DNA of 64,000 nucleotides, from the NCBI RefSeq assembly GCF_000733945.1, contig NZ_JPOL01000002.1, positions 3,039,001 to 3,103,000 of the forward strand. The letters run 5' to 3'. The notes beneath the pieces were generated by a model, which worked only from the letters and a program-made list of their open reading frames with translations, searched no databases and had not been told where the DNA came from. This DNA comes from Flavimarina sp. Hel_I_48. GTDB lineage: Bacteria > Bacteroidota > Bacteroidia > Flavobacteriales > Flavobacteriaceae. Position 1 is the first letter of the stretch; each line of letters begins with the position of its first letter. Made by a program: the position numbers and the translations under genes. Below are positions 55,014 through 63,906 of the stretch, piece by piece.

Positions 55014-57581
55014 TTAGAACGGGTAATTAATGCCAACATTGAACACAGCATCACCAAAATTATAATTTCTGAACCATCGGTTTCCAAGATCAAGTGCTGG
55101 GTTGTATGTTTTAAAGCCTACATCAAAGCGCAATACAAAAAAGTTAAAGTCATACCGAAGGCCAAAACCAGAACCCACCGCGATATCTTCCAGGCTTTTA
55201 AAATCATTAAAGCGTGCCCGGGGATCCTGCACATTATCAAGCACGTTCCATATATTTCCCACATCAGCAAAAAGGGCGCCCTTGAGGTCGCCAAGCAGGC
55301 TAAAGCGCTGCTCTACGTTAAAGGCAAGTTTCATATTTGCTTCATTAAACTCGTTAGGGCTATTTGTACTGCCCGGGCCCAGGCGATAAGCCTGCCAGGC
55401 ACGGTTGTCATTGGCCCCGCCACCAAAAAAACTGCGTATAAAAGGGATGCTGTTGCTATTGCCGTAAGGGATCGCTATTCCGCCAAAAGCGCGTATGGCA
55501 AGTATATTATCATTCTGAAAATCCCAATGTTTTATAAAAGTAAGTTCTGCCTTGGTATATTGTGAAAATGTTACCCCAAAAACGCGGGCATCCCCATTGG
55601 CATCCCTTCCCAGCTGCAGTTCATCTGCCGCCAGGGAGAGCAGGTTTCCGGCAAGTTCTAAGCGCGCCCTAAAACTGGTGAACTCTTCGTCAAAAATGCC
55701 TTGTCTGGTATTTTTGAGATAGGTGATGCTTGAGGCCAGGATGAGGTTATCTTCGGTAAGGCGGTCACGGCGCTCCTCAATACGGTTTACCTGAAGGAGC
55801 TCGTCATTGGCAACATTAATACTGCCATTTTCTACCTGATTGATAAAACCCAAAGCGCCATCGGGAATGCTCAATCGGGGCAGACCGGTATCTGCTTCCG
55901 CTTGGCCATATAAGGGATTATCATCGGTCAGATTGTTACGGGCAATTTCATTCAGGTTATCGTAACTGTTACTGTACACATTAAAGTAGTTACTGGTATT
56001 TAGGTTACGTATATATTGAATATCGAGCAGGTCAAAACGGTAATTGACATTAGTGGTAGGATTCCAGCGGTAATCTATACCTGCGGTTAGGTTTTGCTTA
56101 TCAAGCCCTATATTCTGCTGAACGCCCAGACCTGAAGTAAAACTCGTGCTGGGGGCCATTTCCGGGGTGATAAAACTACCGGTGCGAATAGGAAAAAATA
56201 TACGTGGAAGGGTAAAGTTAAGATCAACGCCCAGTTCTGTAATATCAAAAAAGGCGCTGGCATCATCTGGGGTCGCAGAGGCACCTATGCTCCCGCGGGC
56301 AGAAAGTTGCAGTGTTTCCATACCGCCCAGAACGTTACGCATAAGCAGCGAACCGCCACCGGCTATACCAAATTTCTGAATGTTAGACCTGGAGACATCA
56401 AAATTCAACCGAGCATTAAATTTGGGTAGCGGAGAGAGGTAAAAGTTTGCAATTAAGTTTCTTCCGGTAGAATCTGCCGGGTCTTCGGTAAAGCGCAAAT
56501 CGGGATATTTAAACGTACGCAACTGGCCCAGGCGAATAAGGGATTTATTACGCGACTCGTCGCTATAAACATCTCCCGGATCTATAAAAATTGCATTGGT
56601 TAGGTAGCGCGGCTTGTATTCTATCTTATCAAAGCCATATAGTTCATAATCATTAAACGACATCGTGTCTTTAGGAGAATCATTCCGCTGGGCGTAAGTG
56701 TAATCGGTATAAACTTTTACCGTACTTATATGGTGCACCTTGAGTTCTTCCTGATATACGGAATCCTGCGCCTTAATCTGTCTGTTCTTTATATACAGTT
56801 CAAGGTTTACTTTCTGACCGGTATTTACGGTGTCCCCTATAAAACTGATAAATTCCTGGTCAAAATGAAACATCCCGTTGTTTCTGAACAAAGTGGTAAG
56901 GCGCCGTGCTTCTGCATTAAGCTCCAGCCTTTTGTATTGTTCCCCTTGTGAAATGAAGGACTGGTTTTCAAATCTTTTATAGATAGAATCTACTTCTGCA
57001 GACTGTATAAAAGTCTTTAGCGAGTCGAGAATGTAGGGCTGGCCGGTTGTGACGTTGTAATCTACCTTTCCACGTTTATAAGATAGAGTGTCTATGCTGT
57101 AGGCGGTTTCCGCATTAAACCAACCGTTGCTCTTATAATATTCATCAAGCCGTTCTGCGGAACGCTGGGTAAGGCTTTCGGAAATAACGGTAGGGGCTTC
57201 GCCGGTACTTTTTAAGGCTTCATTAAAGGCAATCCTGGTCTCAATATAACGGTCCAGTTGTTTTCGGGAGAGAACGGCAGTCCAGAATTTGCGGGTGGCA
57301 TCATCTTCAATGGCCCTCGCATGTAAAATACTATCAATATTGGGACGGGCCCAGTTGTAAATATACAGCCGAAGCGGGGCAGTAAAGAGCGGAACACGAT
57401 TATTGGGCTGCTGGTAGGGAATATTGTTGATATTGCCAAGCTTGTTCCTGGTACCATTGACGTCTATGGTATTTTCCATGAGCAGAAGTTTATCGTCTGG
57501 TACGCGCTTAATGGCATTGCAACCCGCAACCGTATACAGAAGTACAATAAATAATGCTATTTTCGTCAACAGGTGCTGCAA
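55014..57581 (-). CDS. tamL: TamL-type outer-membrane assembly lipoprotein (BamA/TamA superfamily)
   Basis: 855 residues with lipobox VAGC (Cys21), the lipoprotein variant of TamA typical of Bacteroidota. POTRA-like domains cover about 30-400, and a 16-strand Omp85 barrel spans about 410-855. IRSFFGGGANDNRAWQAYRLGPG is the L6-type loop, with the R-x-W-x-x-Y-R-L-G-P-G motif, and the last strand ends in FNVGINYPF. It assembles or inserts outer-membrane proteins or lipids with TamB. TamB is not adjacent in this window. Divergent from the SpoU methyltransferase gene. Confidence 0.9.
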   Translation of the reverse strand: MQHLLTKIALFIVLLYTVAGCNAIKRVPDDKLLLMENTIDVNGTRNKLGNINNIPYQQPNNRVPLFTAPLRLYIYNWARPNIDSILHARAIEDDATRKFWTAVLSRKQLDRYIETRIAFNEALKSTGEAPTVISESLTQRSAERLDEYYKSNGWFNAETAYSIDTLSYKRGKVDYNVTTGQPYILDSLKTFIQSAEVDSIYKRFENQSFISQGEQYKRLELNAEARRLTTLFRNNGMFHFDQEFISFIGDTVNTGQKVNLELYIKNRQIKAQDSVYQEELKVHHISTVKVYTDYTYAQRNDSPKDTMSFNDYELYGFDKIEYKPRYLTNAIFIDPGDVYSDESRNKSLIRLGQLRTFKYPDLRFTEDPADSTGRNLIANFYLSPLPKFNARLNFDVSRSNIQKFGIAGGGSLLMRNVLGGMETLQLSARGSIGASATPDDASAFFDITELGVDLNFTLPRIFFPIRTGSFITPEMAPSTSFTSGLGVQQNIGLDKQNLTAGIDYRWNPTTNVNYRFDLLDIQYIRNLNTSNYFNVYSNSYDNLNEIARNNLTDDNPLYGQAEADTGLPRLSIPDGALGFINQVENGSINVANDELLQVNRIEERRDRLTEDNLILASSITYLKNTRQGIFDEEFTSFRARLELAGNLLSLAADELQLGRDANGDARVFGVTFSQYTKAELTFIKHWDFQNDNILAIRAFGGIAIPYGNSNSIPFIRSFFGGGANDNRAWQAYRLGPGSTNSPNEFNEANMKLAFNVEQRFSLLGDLKGALFADVGNIWNVLDNVQDPRARFNDFKSLEDIAVGSGFGLRYDFNFFVLRFDVGFKTYNPALDLGNRWFRNYNFGDAVFNVGINYPF

Positions 57582-57605
57582 GATGGGAATCGCTCAGAAT
57601 AACGT

Positions 57606-57613
57606 CAAAAATA
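57606..57613 (-). promoter_or_regulatory. Putative -7 element for tamL
   Basis: TATTTTTG on the minus strand, 25 bp before the tamL ATG, in the 42-bp divergent gap with trmH. Confidence 0.42.
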
Positions 57614-57623
57614 CATAATAAGC

Positions 57624-58361
57624 ATGGTAGCTAAAAGCCAAATAAAATTAATAACGAGCCTGGCTCAAAAAAAGTACCGGCAGCAGCACGGCTTGTTTGT
57701 GGTAGAAGGTATCAAAGGCATTCAGGAATTACTGCAATCCCGTTTTAAACTGCATTCATTATATGTTTTAGAGGAACATAAAACCGACTTTCCAGGCCAA
57801 AAAACCATCGAAATTGACCAAAAAACGCTTAAAAAAGTCAGTTTTTTAAAAAGTCCACAGAAGGCGCTTGCGGTATTTGAAATCCCAGAGGAAAGCAAAG
57901 CAGAACTTCCTGGGCAGGGGCTGCAACTTGTGCTTGACGACGTGCGCGACCCAGGGAACCTGGGCACGATCATACGGCTTTGTGACTGGTTTGGCATCAC
58001 GCATTTGATCTGCTCTGCCCAGACGGTAGATTGTTACAATCCCAAAGTTGTACAGGCCACAATGGGTTCGCTGGGACGTGTACACATAACGTATCGCGAT
58101 CTTACTATTTTCTTAGCAGAGCAAAAACTCCCCGTTTACGGCGCTTTTATGGACGGAACCGCCATTTATAAGGAAAAATTGCCCGAAAATGCCGTTTTAG
58201 TGCTGGGAAATGAAGGAAATGGAATTAGTACCGAAGTTGAAAAACACGTCCAGCACCGCATCAGTATACCGCAATTTGGAAGTCCTACTGCCGAAAGTTT
58301 AAACGTTGCCACCGCAGGGGCGATTTTAATAAATACGTTTAGGGAAAGGGGCGGGGTGTAG
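57624..58361 (+). CDS. TrmH/SpoU family RNA 2'-O-methyltransferase
   Basis: 245 residues. The N-terminal substrate-binding half (about 1-85) precedes the SPOUT knot domain: LVLDDVRDPGNLGTIIR, LGNEGNGIS, and the C-terminal S-L-N-V-A-T-A-G-A-I-L-I. Methylates a ribose in rRNA or tRNA; the site is not assignable. The region to its right (58362-58498) is A/T-rich and carries the upstream copy of the GTTATGT repeat. Confidence 0.9.
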   Translation: MVAKSQIKLITSLAQKKYRQQHGLFVVEGIKGIQELLQSRFKLHSLYVLEEHKTDFPGQKTIEIDQKTLKKVSFLKSPQKALAVFEIPEESKAELPGQGLQLVLDDVRDPGNLGTIIRLCDWFGITHLICSAQTVDCYNPKVVQATMGSLGRVHITYRDLTIFLAEQKLPVYGAFMDGTAIYKEKLPENAVLVLGNEGNGISTEVEKHVQHRISIPQFGSPTAESLNVATAGAILINTFRERGGV

Positions 58362-58448
58362 GTTTTAGATGATTGAATTTAATTGGTTGAAAATGATTAA
58401 ATTAGTCGGAGTATAACGGGATAGACGGAATGGTACGTTTTTACACAT

Positions 58449-58455
58449 GTTATGT
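58449..58455 (+). repeat. Upstream GTTATGT direct-repeat copy flanking the OLD nuclease gene
   Basis: GTTATGT here is repeated at 60299-60305, bracketing the OLD gene. It sits 44 bp before the OLD ATG. In an integron-type cassette this would be the recombination junction G/TT at the 5' side. A 7-mer alone can arise by chance. Confidence 0.45.
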
Positions 58456-58498
58456 CGAATAGAAGAAAACCAGATTTGTTAAATTAAGAGATGAAAGT

Positions 58499-60244
58499 AT
58501 GTTGATTGATTCTTTAGAACTTAAAAATGGCCATACAATTGAGCTTAGGTCTCTCAACCTCGTAATTGGTCCAAACAATTCTGGTAAAAGCTCATTTCTG
58601 AAGGATCTTCAGAACTTAACTGATCAAGGTTTGATTTTAGGTTCTACAAACCCATCTGGGTTAACTGAGGAGCAAATCAAAATATTCATGGAGAAAGCCA
58701 ACAACTTTTCTGTGCCTGCACCAAAAGGCGGATCATGGAATAGCGGCAGTTGGGAGGAGGCTCAGACACATGTGAAGCGAGAAATTAAATCCGTTAGCAA
58801 TACTTTATTAAAAAGAAAATGGACTCAAACTACTATGATTCTTGATGGTAAAACCAGATTGGCGATGGTAGACGACAAGGCATACCAAGGCATATCTTCT
58901 AAAGAAAAGCAGAATGTTTTTGAAACTCTTAGAAGAAATAGGAAGTTAAAAGCAGAACTTCAGAAGCATATGGAGGTTATACTACCAGGCAAGTACTTTG
59001 CTTTATGGAACCCTAAGCCTGCAGTTTTAAGAGCATACATTTGTAATATCGAACCAATTAATGATATTGAATATTTCGATTCACCAGATGCGGCCACTTT
59101 CTTTGAAGAAAATGCTATTCCACTTTCATCTTACAGCGATGGTATTAAAGCATACTTAGGTATATTAATAAATGTTATTGCTGATGGAAAATTGCAATTC
59201 TTAATAGACGAGCCTGAAGCTTTCCTCCACCCCAATCTTTGCTTCAAATTAGGTCAGACTCTATCAACCATTTCACTGGGTAAAGATAATATGTGCTTTT
59301 GTGCAACTCATTCTCCATACTTCTTGAAAGGTTGTCTTTCACTAACACCAAATGAAGTGAGCGTGACGAGATTTGAATTTGAAAAAGAAATAAGTAAAGC
59401 CAATACATTGGCCACTGAGGACTTGAAGGCTGTAATTCATGATCCATTATTGAACAATATTGGGGTAACGGAAGGCTTATTCCATTCTAGGGTAGTTGTG
59501 ACAGAAGGAGATTCCGATAGAGCATTCTACAACGAAATAAACAATCGGCTTGTCGCTTTTACTGATAAAGGAATTAGAGACTGCCTTTTTGTTAATGCTC
59601 AAAATAAGCAGACAATTGCAAAAGTTTTGGGTTTGTTTCGTAAAGTGTCAATTCCTTGTGCTGCTATTTCTGATATCGACACTTTTAAGGAGGGAGGTAC
59701 AAACTTCACAAATATTCTAAATTCTCTTTCAATTATTGGAGGGTCTGCTGAATCACTTTCAGTACTTCGTGAACGAGTAAATCAAAGTTTGAAGGCGGCA
59801 GCCAACAGCACGGGAATAGAAGAAACTACATTTGAAATATTATCCGAAAGATTATCTAACGCCAATTCTGAAGGAAAATCTGTCTCAGAATTTCTAGGGT
59901 CACTAAGAGGAATTACCAAGCCCCCAGATTACAAAAGACTTGGTGGGGCAAGTTTGCTTTCAGGTTCTGAAATATCAGACGCCAATAACCTAATTACTCA
60001 ATTAGCCAGTGCTGGTTGGTTTGTTATACCAAATGGAGAAGTAGAAAAGTGGCTGCTAAGCTTAGGCGTGGGTACTTCTAAACATGGTTGGCTACTACGA
60101 ATTTTTGAAAAAATGGGATCTGACCCAATGCTCCCAGAATATGTGAATCCACCAAATCCACTTGATGATGTATGGCTATTCACTTCAAAGATTAACGAAT
60201 GGTTTTTGAATCAAACGAATTTAAAAGAACATAAAACGACATAA
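58499..60244 (+). CDS. OLD-family ATPase/TOPRIM nuclease
   Basis: 581 residues. An SMC/RecF-like ATPase: Walker A G24-P-N-N-S-G-K-S-S, Walker B LIDEPEAF at D237-E238, then CATHSPYFLKG. The C-terminal TOPRIM domain has Glu336 in VTEGDSDRAFY and Asp392/Asp394 in ISDIDTFKEGG. This is the plan of OLD (overcoming lysogenization defect) nucleases that cut DNA and act in phage defence. No UvrD-like gajB partner is next to it, so it is a stand-alone (class 1-like) OLD rather than Gabija. The stop codon is inside the palindrome at 60239-60305, and the flanking GTTATGT repeats suggest it was acquired as a unit. Confidence 0.88.
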   Translation: MLIDSLELKNGHTIELRSLNLVIGPNNSGKSSFLKDLQNLTDQGLILGSTNPSGLTEEQIKIFMEKANNFSVPAPKGGSWNSGSWEEAQTHVKREIKSVSNTLLKRKWTQTTMILDGKTRLAMVDDKAYQGISSKEKQNVFETLRRNRKLKAELQKHMEVILPGKYFALWNPKPAVLRAYICNIEPINDIEYFDSPDAATFFEENAIPLSSYSDGIKAYLGILINVIADGKLQFLIDEPEAFLHPNLCFKLGQTLSTISLGKDNMCFCATHSPYFLKGCLSLTPNEVSVTRFEFEKEISKANTLATEDLKAVIHDPLLNNIGVTEGLFHSRVVVTEGDSDRAFYNEINNRLVAFTDKGIRDCLFVNAQNKQTIAKVLGLFRKVSIPCAAISDIDTFKEGGTNFTNILNSLSIIGGSAESLSVLRERVNQSLKAAANSTGIEETTFEILSERLSNANSEGKSVSEFLGSLRGITKPPDYKRLGGASLLSGSEISDANNLITQLASAGWFVIPNGEVEKWLLSLGVGTSKHGWLLRIFEKMGSDPMLPEYVNPPNPLDDVWLFTSKINEWFLNQTNLKEHKTT

Positions 60245-60305
60245 CACTATATATGAAATCATAGCACCCTGCGGGATGCTAAGCTTCATATACTTAAAGT
60301 TATGT
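60239..60305 (+). repeat. attC-like imperfect palindrome at the 3' end of the OLD gene
   Basis: ACATAAC (60239-60245) pairs with GTTATGT (60299-60305), 7 bp; TATATGAA (60250-60257) pairs with TTCATATA (60285-60292), 8 bp; TAGCA (60262-60266) pairs with TGCTA (60277-60281), and CCC with GGG, with an unpaired A at 60276 and a TGC loop. Outer box, spacer, inner box and a variable centre, 67 nt in all, with the gene's TAA inside the outer box, is the layout of integron attC sites. There is no T-run after it, so it is not a normal terminator. The outer boxes deviate from the RYYYAAC/GTTRRRY consensus, so identity as attC is inferred. Confidence 0.55.
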
Positions 60306-60336
60306 GAAAGCTGAAAAACACCCCTGAACTCAAAAA

Positions 60337-61257
60337 ATGAACAGTAATAAAATCACCATTTTGGAATTTCCAACGAACCTGGGGTTAAGAAAGAGAGATG
60401 CTGATACCGAACCCGGTGTAAAAAAACTTCCAGATTGGCTGAAAAAACACGGTTTTCACAAGCGGGTAAATGCTGAGCGAACCTTGCGTCTTGAACCGCC
60501 TGCATATGCTATGGATTTTGATAAAGTAACAGGGGTAAGAAACGCAGATAAAATCATTAACTACGCAATAGAACAAGCTAAGATCGTATCTGAACACTTA
60601 GAAGAGGATGTTTTTCAAATTAGCCTGGGAGGCGATTGTAGTATTTTAATAGGTACTGCTATCGCACTAAAACAGAAAGGAAATTATGGGCTGTTTTTTC
60701 TGGACGGGCATACGGACTTTATTACATCTGAAATTTCTCAAACCGGTGGTGTAGCCGGCATGGACCTGGCGATCGTTACTGGTAATGGCCATGATACCTT
60801 GACTAATATTACCGGTTTAGAGCCATATTTCGAAGAAAAGAATGTTTTTTGCGTGGGTAATAGGGAGTACGATACAGCCTATGTACGTCCCATTTTAGAA
60901 TCTGGTATAACTTATTTTGATTTAAAAAGGTTACAAGAAAATGGGTTTACAGAAACAGCAAAGCAATTTCTAGAAATGGTTGAGATAAACAAGTTGGATG
61001 GTTTTTTTATTCATCTTGACGTTGATGTATTAAACGATGAGATCATGCCGGCTGTTGATTGTAGAGCAAATGATGGACTCACGTTTGAAGCGTTTAAAGA
61101 ACTACTGAAACCTTTACTATTGAGCCCAAAAGCGGTTGGAATTGAAATCACCATTCTGGATCCCAATTTAGACGCCGATGGAACGTATACAAAACAGTTT
61201 ATAAAGCACTTCCTTGAATTAGTAGACTACGGAAAAGCAAAAACTGTTAATACATAG
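60337..61257 (+). CDS. Arginase/agmatinase (ureohydrolase) family protein with altered metal ligand
   Basis: 306 residues covering the whole ureohydrolase fold. Mn-site motifs: G-G-D-C-S where the family has G-G-D-H-S, L-D-G-H-T-D (usually D-A-H-x-D), and H-L-D-V-D-V. Thus five of six metal ligands are conserved and the first His is Cys. Substrate could be arginine, agmatine, formimidoylglutamate or another guanidino compound. The start is 31 bp after the downstream GTTATGT box, so its promoter region borders the putative cassette insertion. Confidence 0.82.
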   Translation: MNSNKITILEFPTNLGLRKRDADTEPGVKKLPDWLKKHGFHKRVNAERTLRLEPPAYAMDFDKVTGVRNADKIINYAIEQAKIVSEHLEEDVFQISLGGDCSILIGTAIALKQKGNYGLFFLDGHTDFITSEISQTGGVAGMDLAIVTGNGHDTLTNITGLEPYFEEKNVFCVGNREYDTAYVRPILESGITYFDLKRLQENGFTETAKQFLEMVEINKLDGFFIHLDVDVLNDEIMPAVDCRANDGLTFEAFKELLKPLLLSPKAVGIEITILDPNLDADGTYTKQFIKHFLELVDYGKAKTVNT

Positions 61258-61430
61258 ATCATGGTCTTATAAAAACAGAGGGAACAATCTCTTTTGCAAA
61301 TGATTAAGCCGGTGCAATATAAATTCTAGTTATCTCAAATGTATAATTTTCATGTCGCTACTATAAAAGTTCGGAATTTTATCTATCTTAGATTTATTAA
61401 ACCATAACGTGTTGGTTTACGATATATAAT

Positions 61431-61898
61431 ATGATGAAAAAAGAACTTTCGATTTTAATAGTGCTTGCTTTAATAATTTTGAGTTGTTCTCCTGACGACC
61501 ATGAATCAACCGTACAGCTTAACCAAAAAATCAAAGCTAAAACCTTTGAAATATCCGCCCCCTCAGGTTGGAAATTAGTAGAGGGAGAGGGAATTGATAC
61601 TTATATAGGTAGAATAGAAAATGACAGGTTAAGTATTTTGTTTGATCAAGGCTATCTTAGTTTTGGAACCCTGGCTAATATTGATGAAACTGAAGAGACA
61701 ACCTTTTTTCAACGCCTAGAAATAAATGGTGTTCCTGCCATAATACGTAAAGAAAATCAACCAATTTATGCAGCCGCCCACACTACATTATCGGTTTATC
61801 TTGATAATGGTACGAAACAAAATATGCTCTACGTTTTAGATTCAGAAGATGATGCATTTTTTATAACGCTGTTTAAGACCCATAAATTTCTCGATTAA
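61431..61898 (+). CDS. Small lipoprotein of unknown function
   Basis: 155 residues. Lipobox IILSC (Cys19), then a mixed beta-rich domain (FEISAPSGWKLVEGEGID) with no enzyme motif recognised. The S-G-W-K-L-V-E-G segment and later DDAFFITLFKTH give it the look of a PsbP/DUF1795-like fold, a weak resemblance only. Preceded by a 173-bp gap with nothing recognisable. Confidence 0.7.
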   Translation: MMKKELSILIVLALIILSCSPDDHESTVQLNQKIKAKTFEISAPSGWKLVEGEGIDTYIGRIENDRLSILFDQGYLSFGTLANIDETEETTFFQRLEINGVPAIIRKENQPIYAAAHTTLSVYLDNGTKQNMLYVLDSEDDAFFITLFKTHKFLD

Positions 61899-61914
61899 AA
61901 AACGCAACAAAAAA

Positions 61915-61946
61915 CTGAAAATAGCCTTTAAAGTGGCATTTTTCAG
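61915..61946 (+). terminator. Weak hairpin after the small lipoprotein gene
   Basis: CTGAAAATAGCC (61915-61926) pairs with GGCATTTTTCAG (61935-61946) at 10 of 12 positions, 17 bp past the stop. There is no T-run after it. The rest of the 256-bp gap to the exporter gene is A/T-rich with many A-tracts. Confidence 0.35.
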
Positions 61947-62154
61947 CTCAAATTGACAAAAAAGATATAAAATTCATTTTAAATCGAATACGTTAAATGA
62001 AGGAATATTTTCATTGGAAAAACGCCGCTAAATGCTTAAAATCAAGTCTTATTAAGTAAAAAAAGTGCTTTAAACCATTAAAATTACTCATTTTCTCAAT
62101 ATGATTTACCCTATAAATAGGGATTTTCAACCTTTAATAATTACGGATTAAACT

Positions 62155-63906
62155 TTAAATCTTCGCTTGATACGTATATAAATCGTGATACCTACCGCCC
62201 TGGGCGATCAAAGTCTCGTGAGAACCGGTCTCGGCAATTTTGCCATTTTCAATAACCAAAATCTTATCGGCTTTTTTGATGGTACTTAGTCGGTGGGCGA
62301 TGATGATCGTAGTTCGGTCTTTAATCAGTTCCTGTAGGGATTTTTGAATCAAGCCTTCACTTTCGGTGTCCAAATTAGAGGTTGCTTCGTCCAGGATAAT
62401 AATCCGTGGATTGGCTAAAATCGCACGCGCAATAGAAATACGCTGCCGCTGCCCGCCCGATAATTTTACTCCGCGCTCACCAATTAAGGTATCCAGGCCT
62501 TCCTCAAAACGATCTGTAAATTCATCAACATAACCCGCATTGACTGCTGCCAGAAGTTCAGCTTCCGAAGCCTCTGGCCTGGGGAATAAAATGTTTTGTC
62601 TAATAGTTCCTTCAAATAAAAACTCGTCCTGCAAAACCACGCCCAGATGTTTGCGGTAACTGTTGAGTTGCACGGTAGCAAGATCAACACCATCAATAAA
62701 AACCGTTCCCTGCGTGGGATTTATAAAACTGGCACAAAGCCCTGCAATGGTAGATTTACCCGAACCAGAACTGCCCACCAGTGCGATTACCTGTCCCGCT
62801 TTTGCTTCAAGGCTAATGTTGTGAAGGACATTTTTTCCTTCCGTATAGGCAAAAGTCACGTCTTTAAGCTGAAGGTGACCGCGTACTTCCTGAAGGGTAA
62901 CCGTACGGTTTTGCATTTCTTCTTCCGTGGTCATATCCATCAGCTCCTCGGTACGGTCAAGTCCCGCAAGTGCCTCGGTCAACTGGCTGCCTATGTTGCT
63001 CATTTGTACAATGGGCGCGATCATAAAACCAAGCAGCAGGGTGAAAAGCAGGAAATCACCGGTGGTCATGCTACTTTGAATCATATAATAACCGCCTATT
63101 CCCATAATCCCCACGGAAGCCAATCCCAGTAAAAACGTGGCAGAACTGGTCATAAACGCGGTTGCGGTAAGGCTTTTCTTTACATTTTGAAACAAGCGTT
63201 CTACGCCCACTTCAAAGATTTTGTTTTCCTGTTCTTCGGCATTAAAACCTTTAATAACACGCACGCCGGCCAGGGTTTCGGTGAGGCGGCCGGTGACTTC
63301 AGCATTGATTTTACCGCGATCGCGGAAAATGGGTCGGATGAATTTAAAAGCTTTTAGCGCCACAAACCCGAAGATCGCAACCGGGACAAAGACAAACAAA
63401 GTCATCCAGGCATTTATGCGTATCAATAAAACCAGCGAAATCACGGCGGTAAGTGTACCGCCCACCAGTTGCACCAGACCGGTGCCTATAAGGTTGCGCA
63501 CGCCTTCCACATCGTTCATGATACGGGAAACCAATGCGCCAGATTTAGTATTGTCAAAAAAACCAATGGGCAGCGAAAGCACTTTTTTCTGAACCTGGGT
63601 ACGCAGTTCGCTGATAAGGTATTGTGCCTGTACGCTGAGCAATTTTGTCAATAAAAAGGACGTGACCGCCTGAACGAGTAATGCCGCGCCCACCATCCAG
63701 AGCAGGTTATAAAGACCGGAAATATCTTTGTTTGGTACAATCTCATCCAGTAGTTCCTTAGACTTGAGCGGTAGCACAAATCCCGCGAGCCTGCTTACCA
63801 CGATGAGGAACAAACCGAGAAAGAGCAATTTTCTTCTGGGCCAGACAATCGTTTTAAATGCAGAGGCCAGGGTCACCTTGCCAGTGGTTTTATCTTTTTT
63901 TATCAT
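62155..63906 (-). CDS. ABC exporter, fused permease-ATPase (MsbA/LmrA type)
   Basis: 583 residues. Six helices in the N-terminal ABC1 domain (about 25-310), then the nucleotide-binding domain (about 345-580): Walker A GSSGSGKST, signature LSGGQRQRISIARAI, Walker B IIILDEATSNLD, H-loop AHRLSTI. Half-transporter acting as a homodimer; lipid, LPS or drug export is possible and cannot be separated. The 94 bp to the window end on its upstream side is A/T-rich, with spaced A-tracts. Confidence 0.9.
   Translation of the reverse strand: MIKKDKTTGKVTLASAFKTIVWPRRKLLFLGLFLIVVSRLAGFVLPLKSKELLDEIVPNKDISGLYNLLWMVGAALLVQAVTSFLLTKLLSVQAQYLISELRTQVQKKVLSLPIGFFDNTKSGALVSRIMNDVEGVRNLIGTGLVQLVGGTLTAVISLVLLIRINAWMTLFVFVPVAIFGFVALKAFKFIRPIFRDRGKINAEVTGRLTETLAGVRVIKGFNAEEQENKIFEVGVERLFQNVKKSLTATAFMTSSATFLLGLASVGIMGIGGYYMIQSSMTTGDFLLFTLLLGFMIAPIVQMSNIGSQLTEALAGLDRTEELMDMTTEEEMQNRTVTLQEVRGHLQLKDVTFAYTEGKNVLHNISLEAKAGQVIALVGSSGSGKSTIAGLCASFINPTQGTVFIDGVDLATVQLNSYRKHLGVVLQDEFLFEGTIRQNILFPRPEASEAELLAAVNAGYVDEFTDRFEEGLDTLIGERGVKLSGGQRQRISIARAILANPRIIILDEATSNLDTESEGLIQKSLQELIKDRTTIIIAHRLSTIKKADKILVIENGKIAETGSHETLIAQGGRYHDLYTYQAKI

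Noticed and set aside
58411..58455. A complete attC site ending at the upstream GTTATGT
   Set aside because: GTATAAC at 58411 pairs with GTTATGT at only about five positions, the interval is only 45 bp, and no inner stem forms.
58499..60244. Gabija or PARIS defence system
   Set aside because: Only the OLD-type ATPase/TOPRIM gene is present; no UvrD-like helicase (GajB) or AriA/AriB pair lies beside it.
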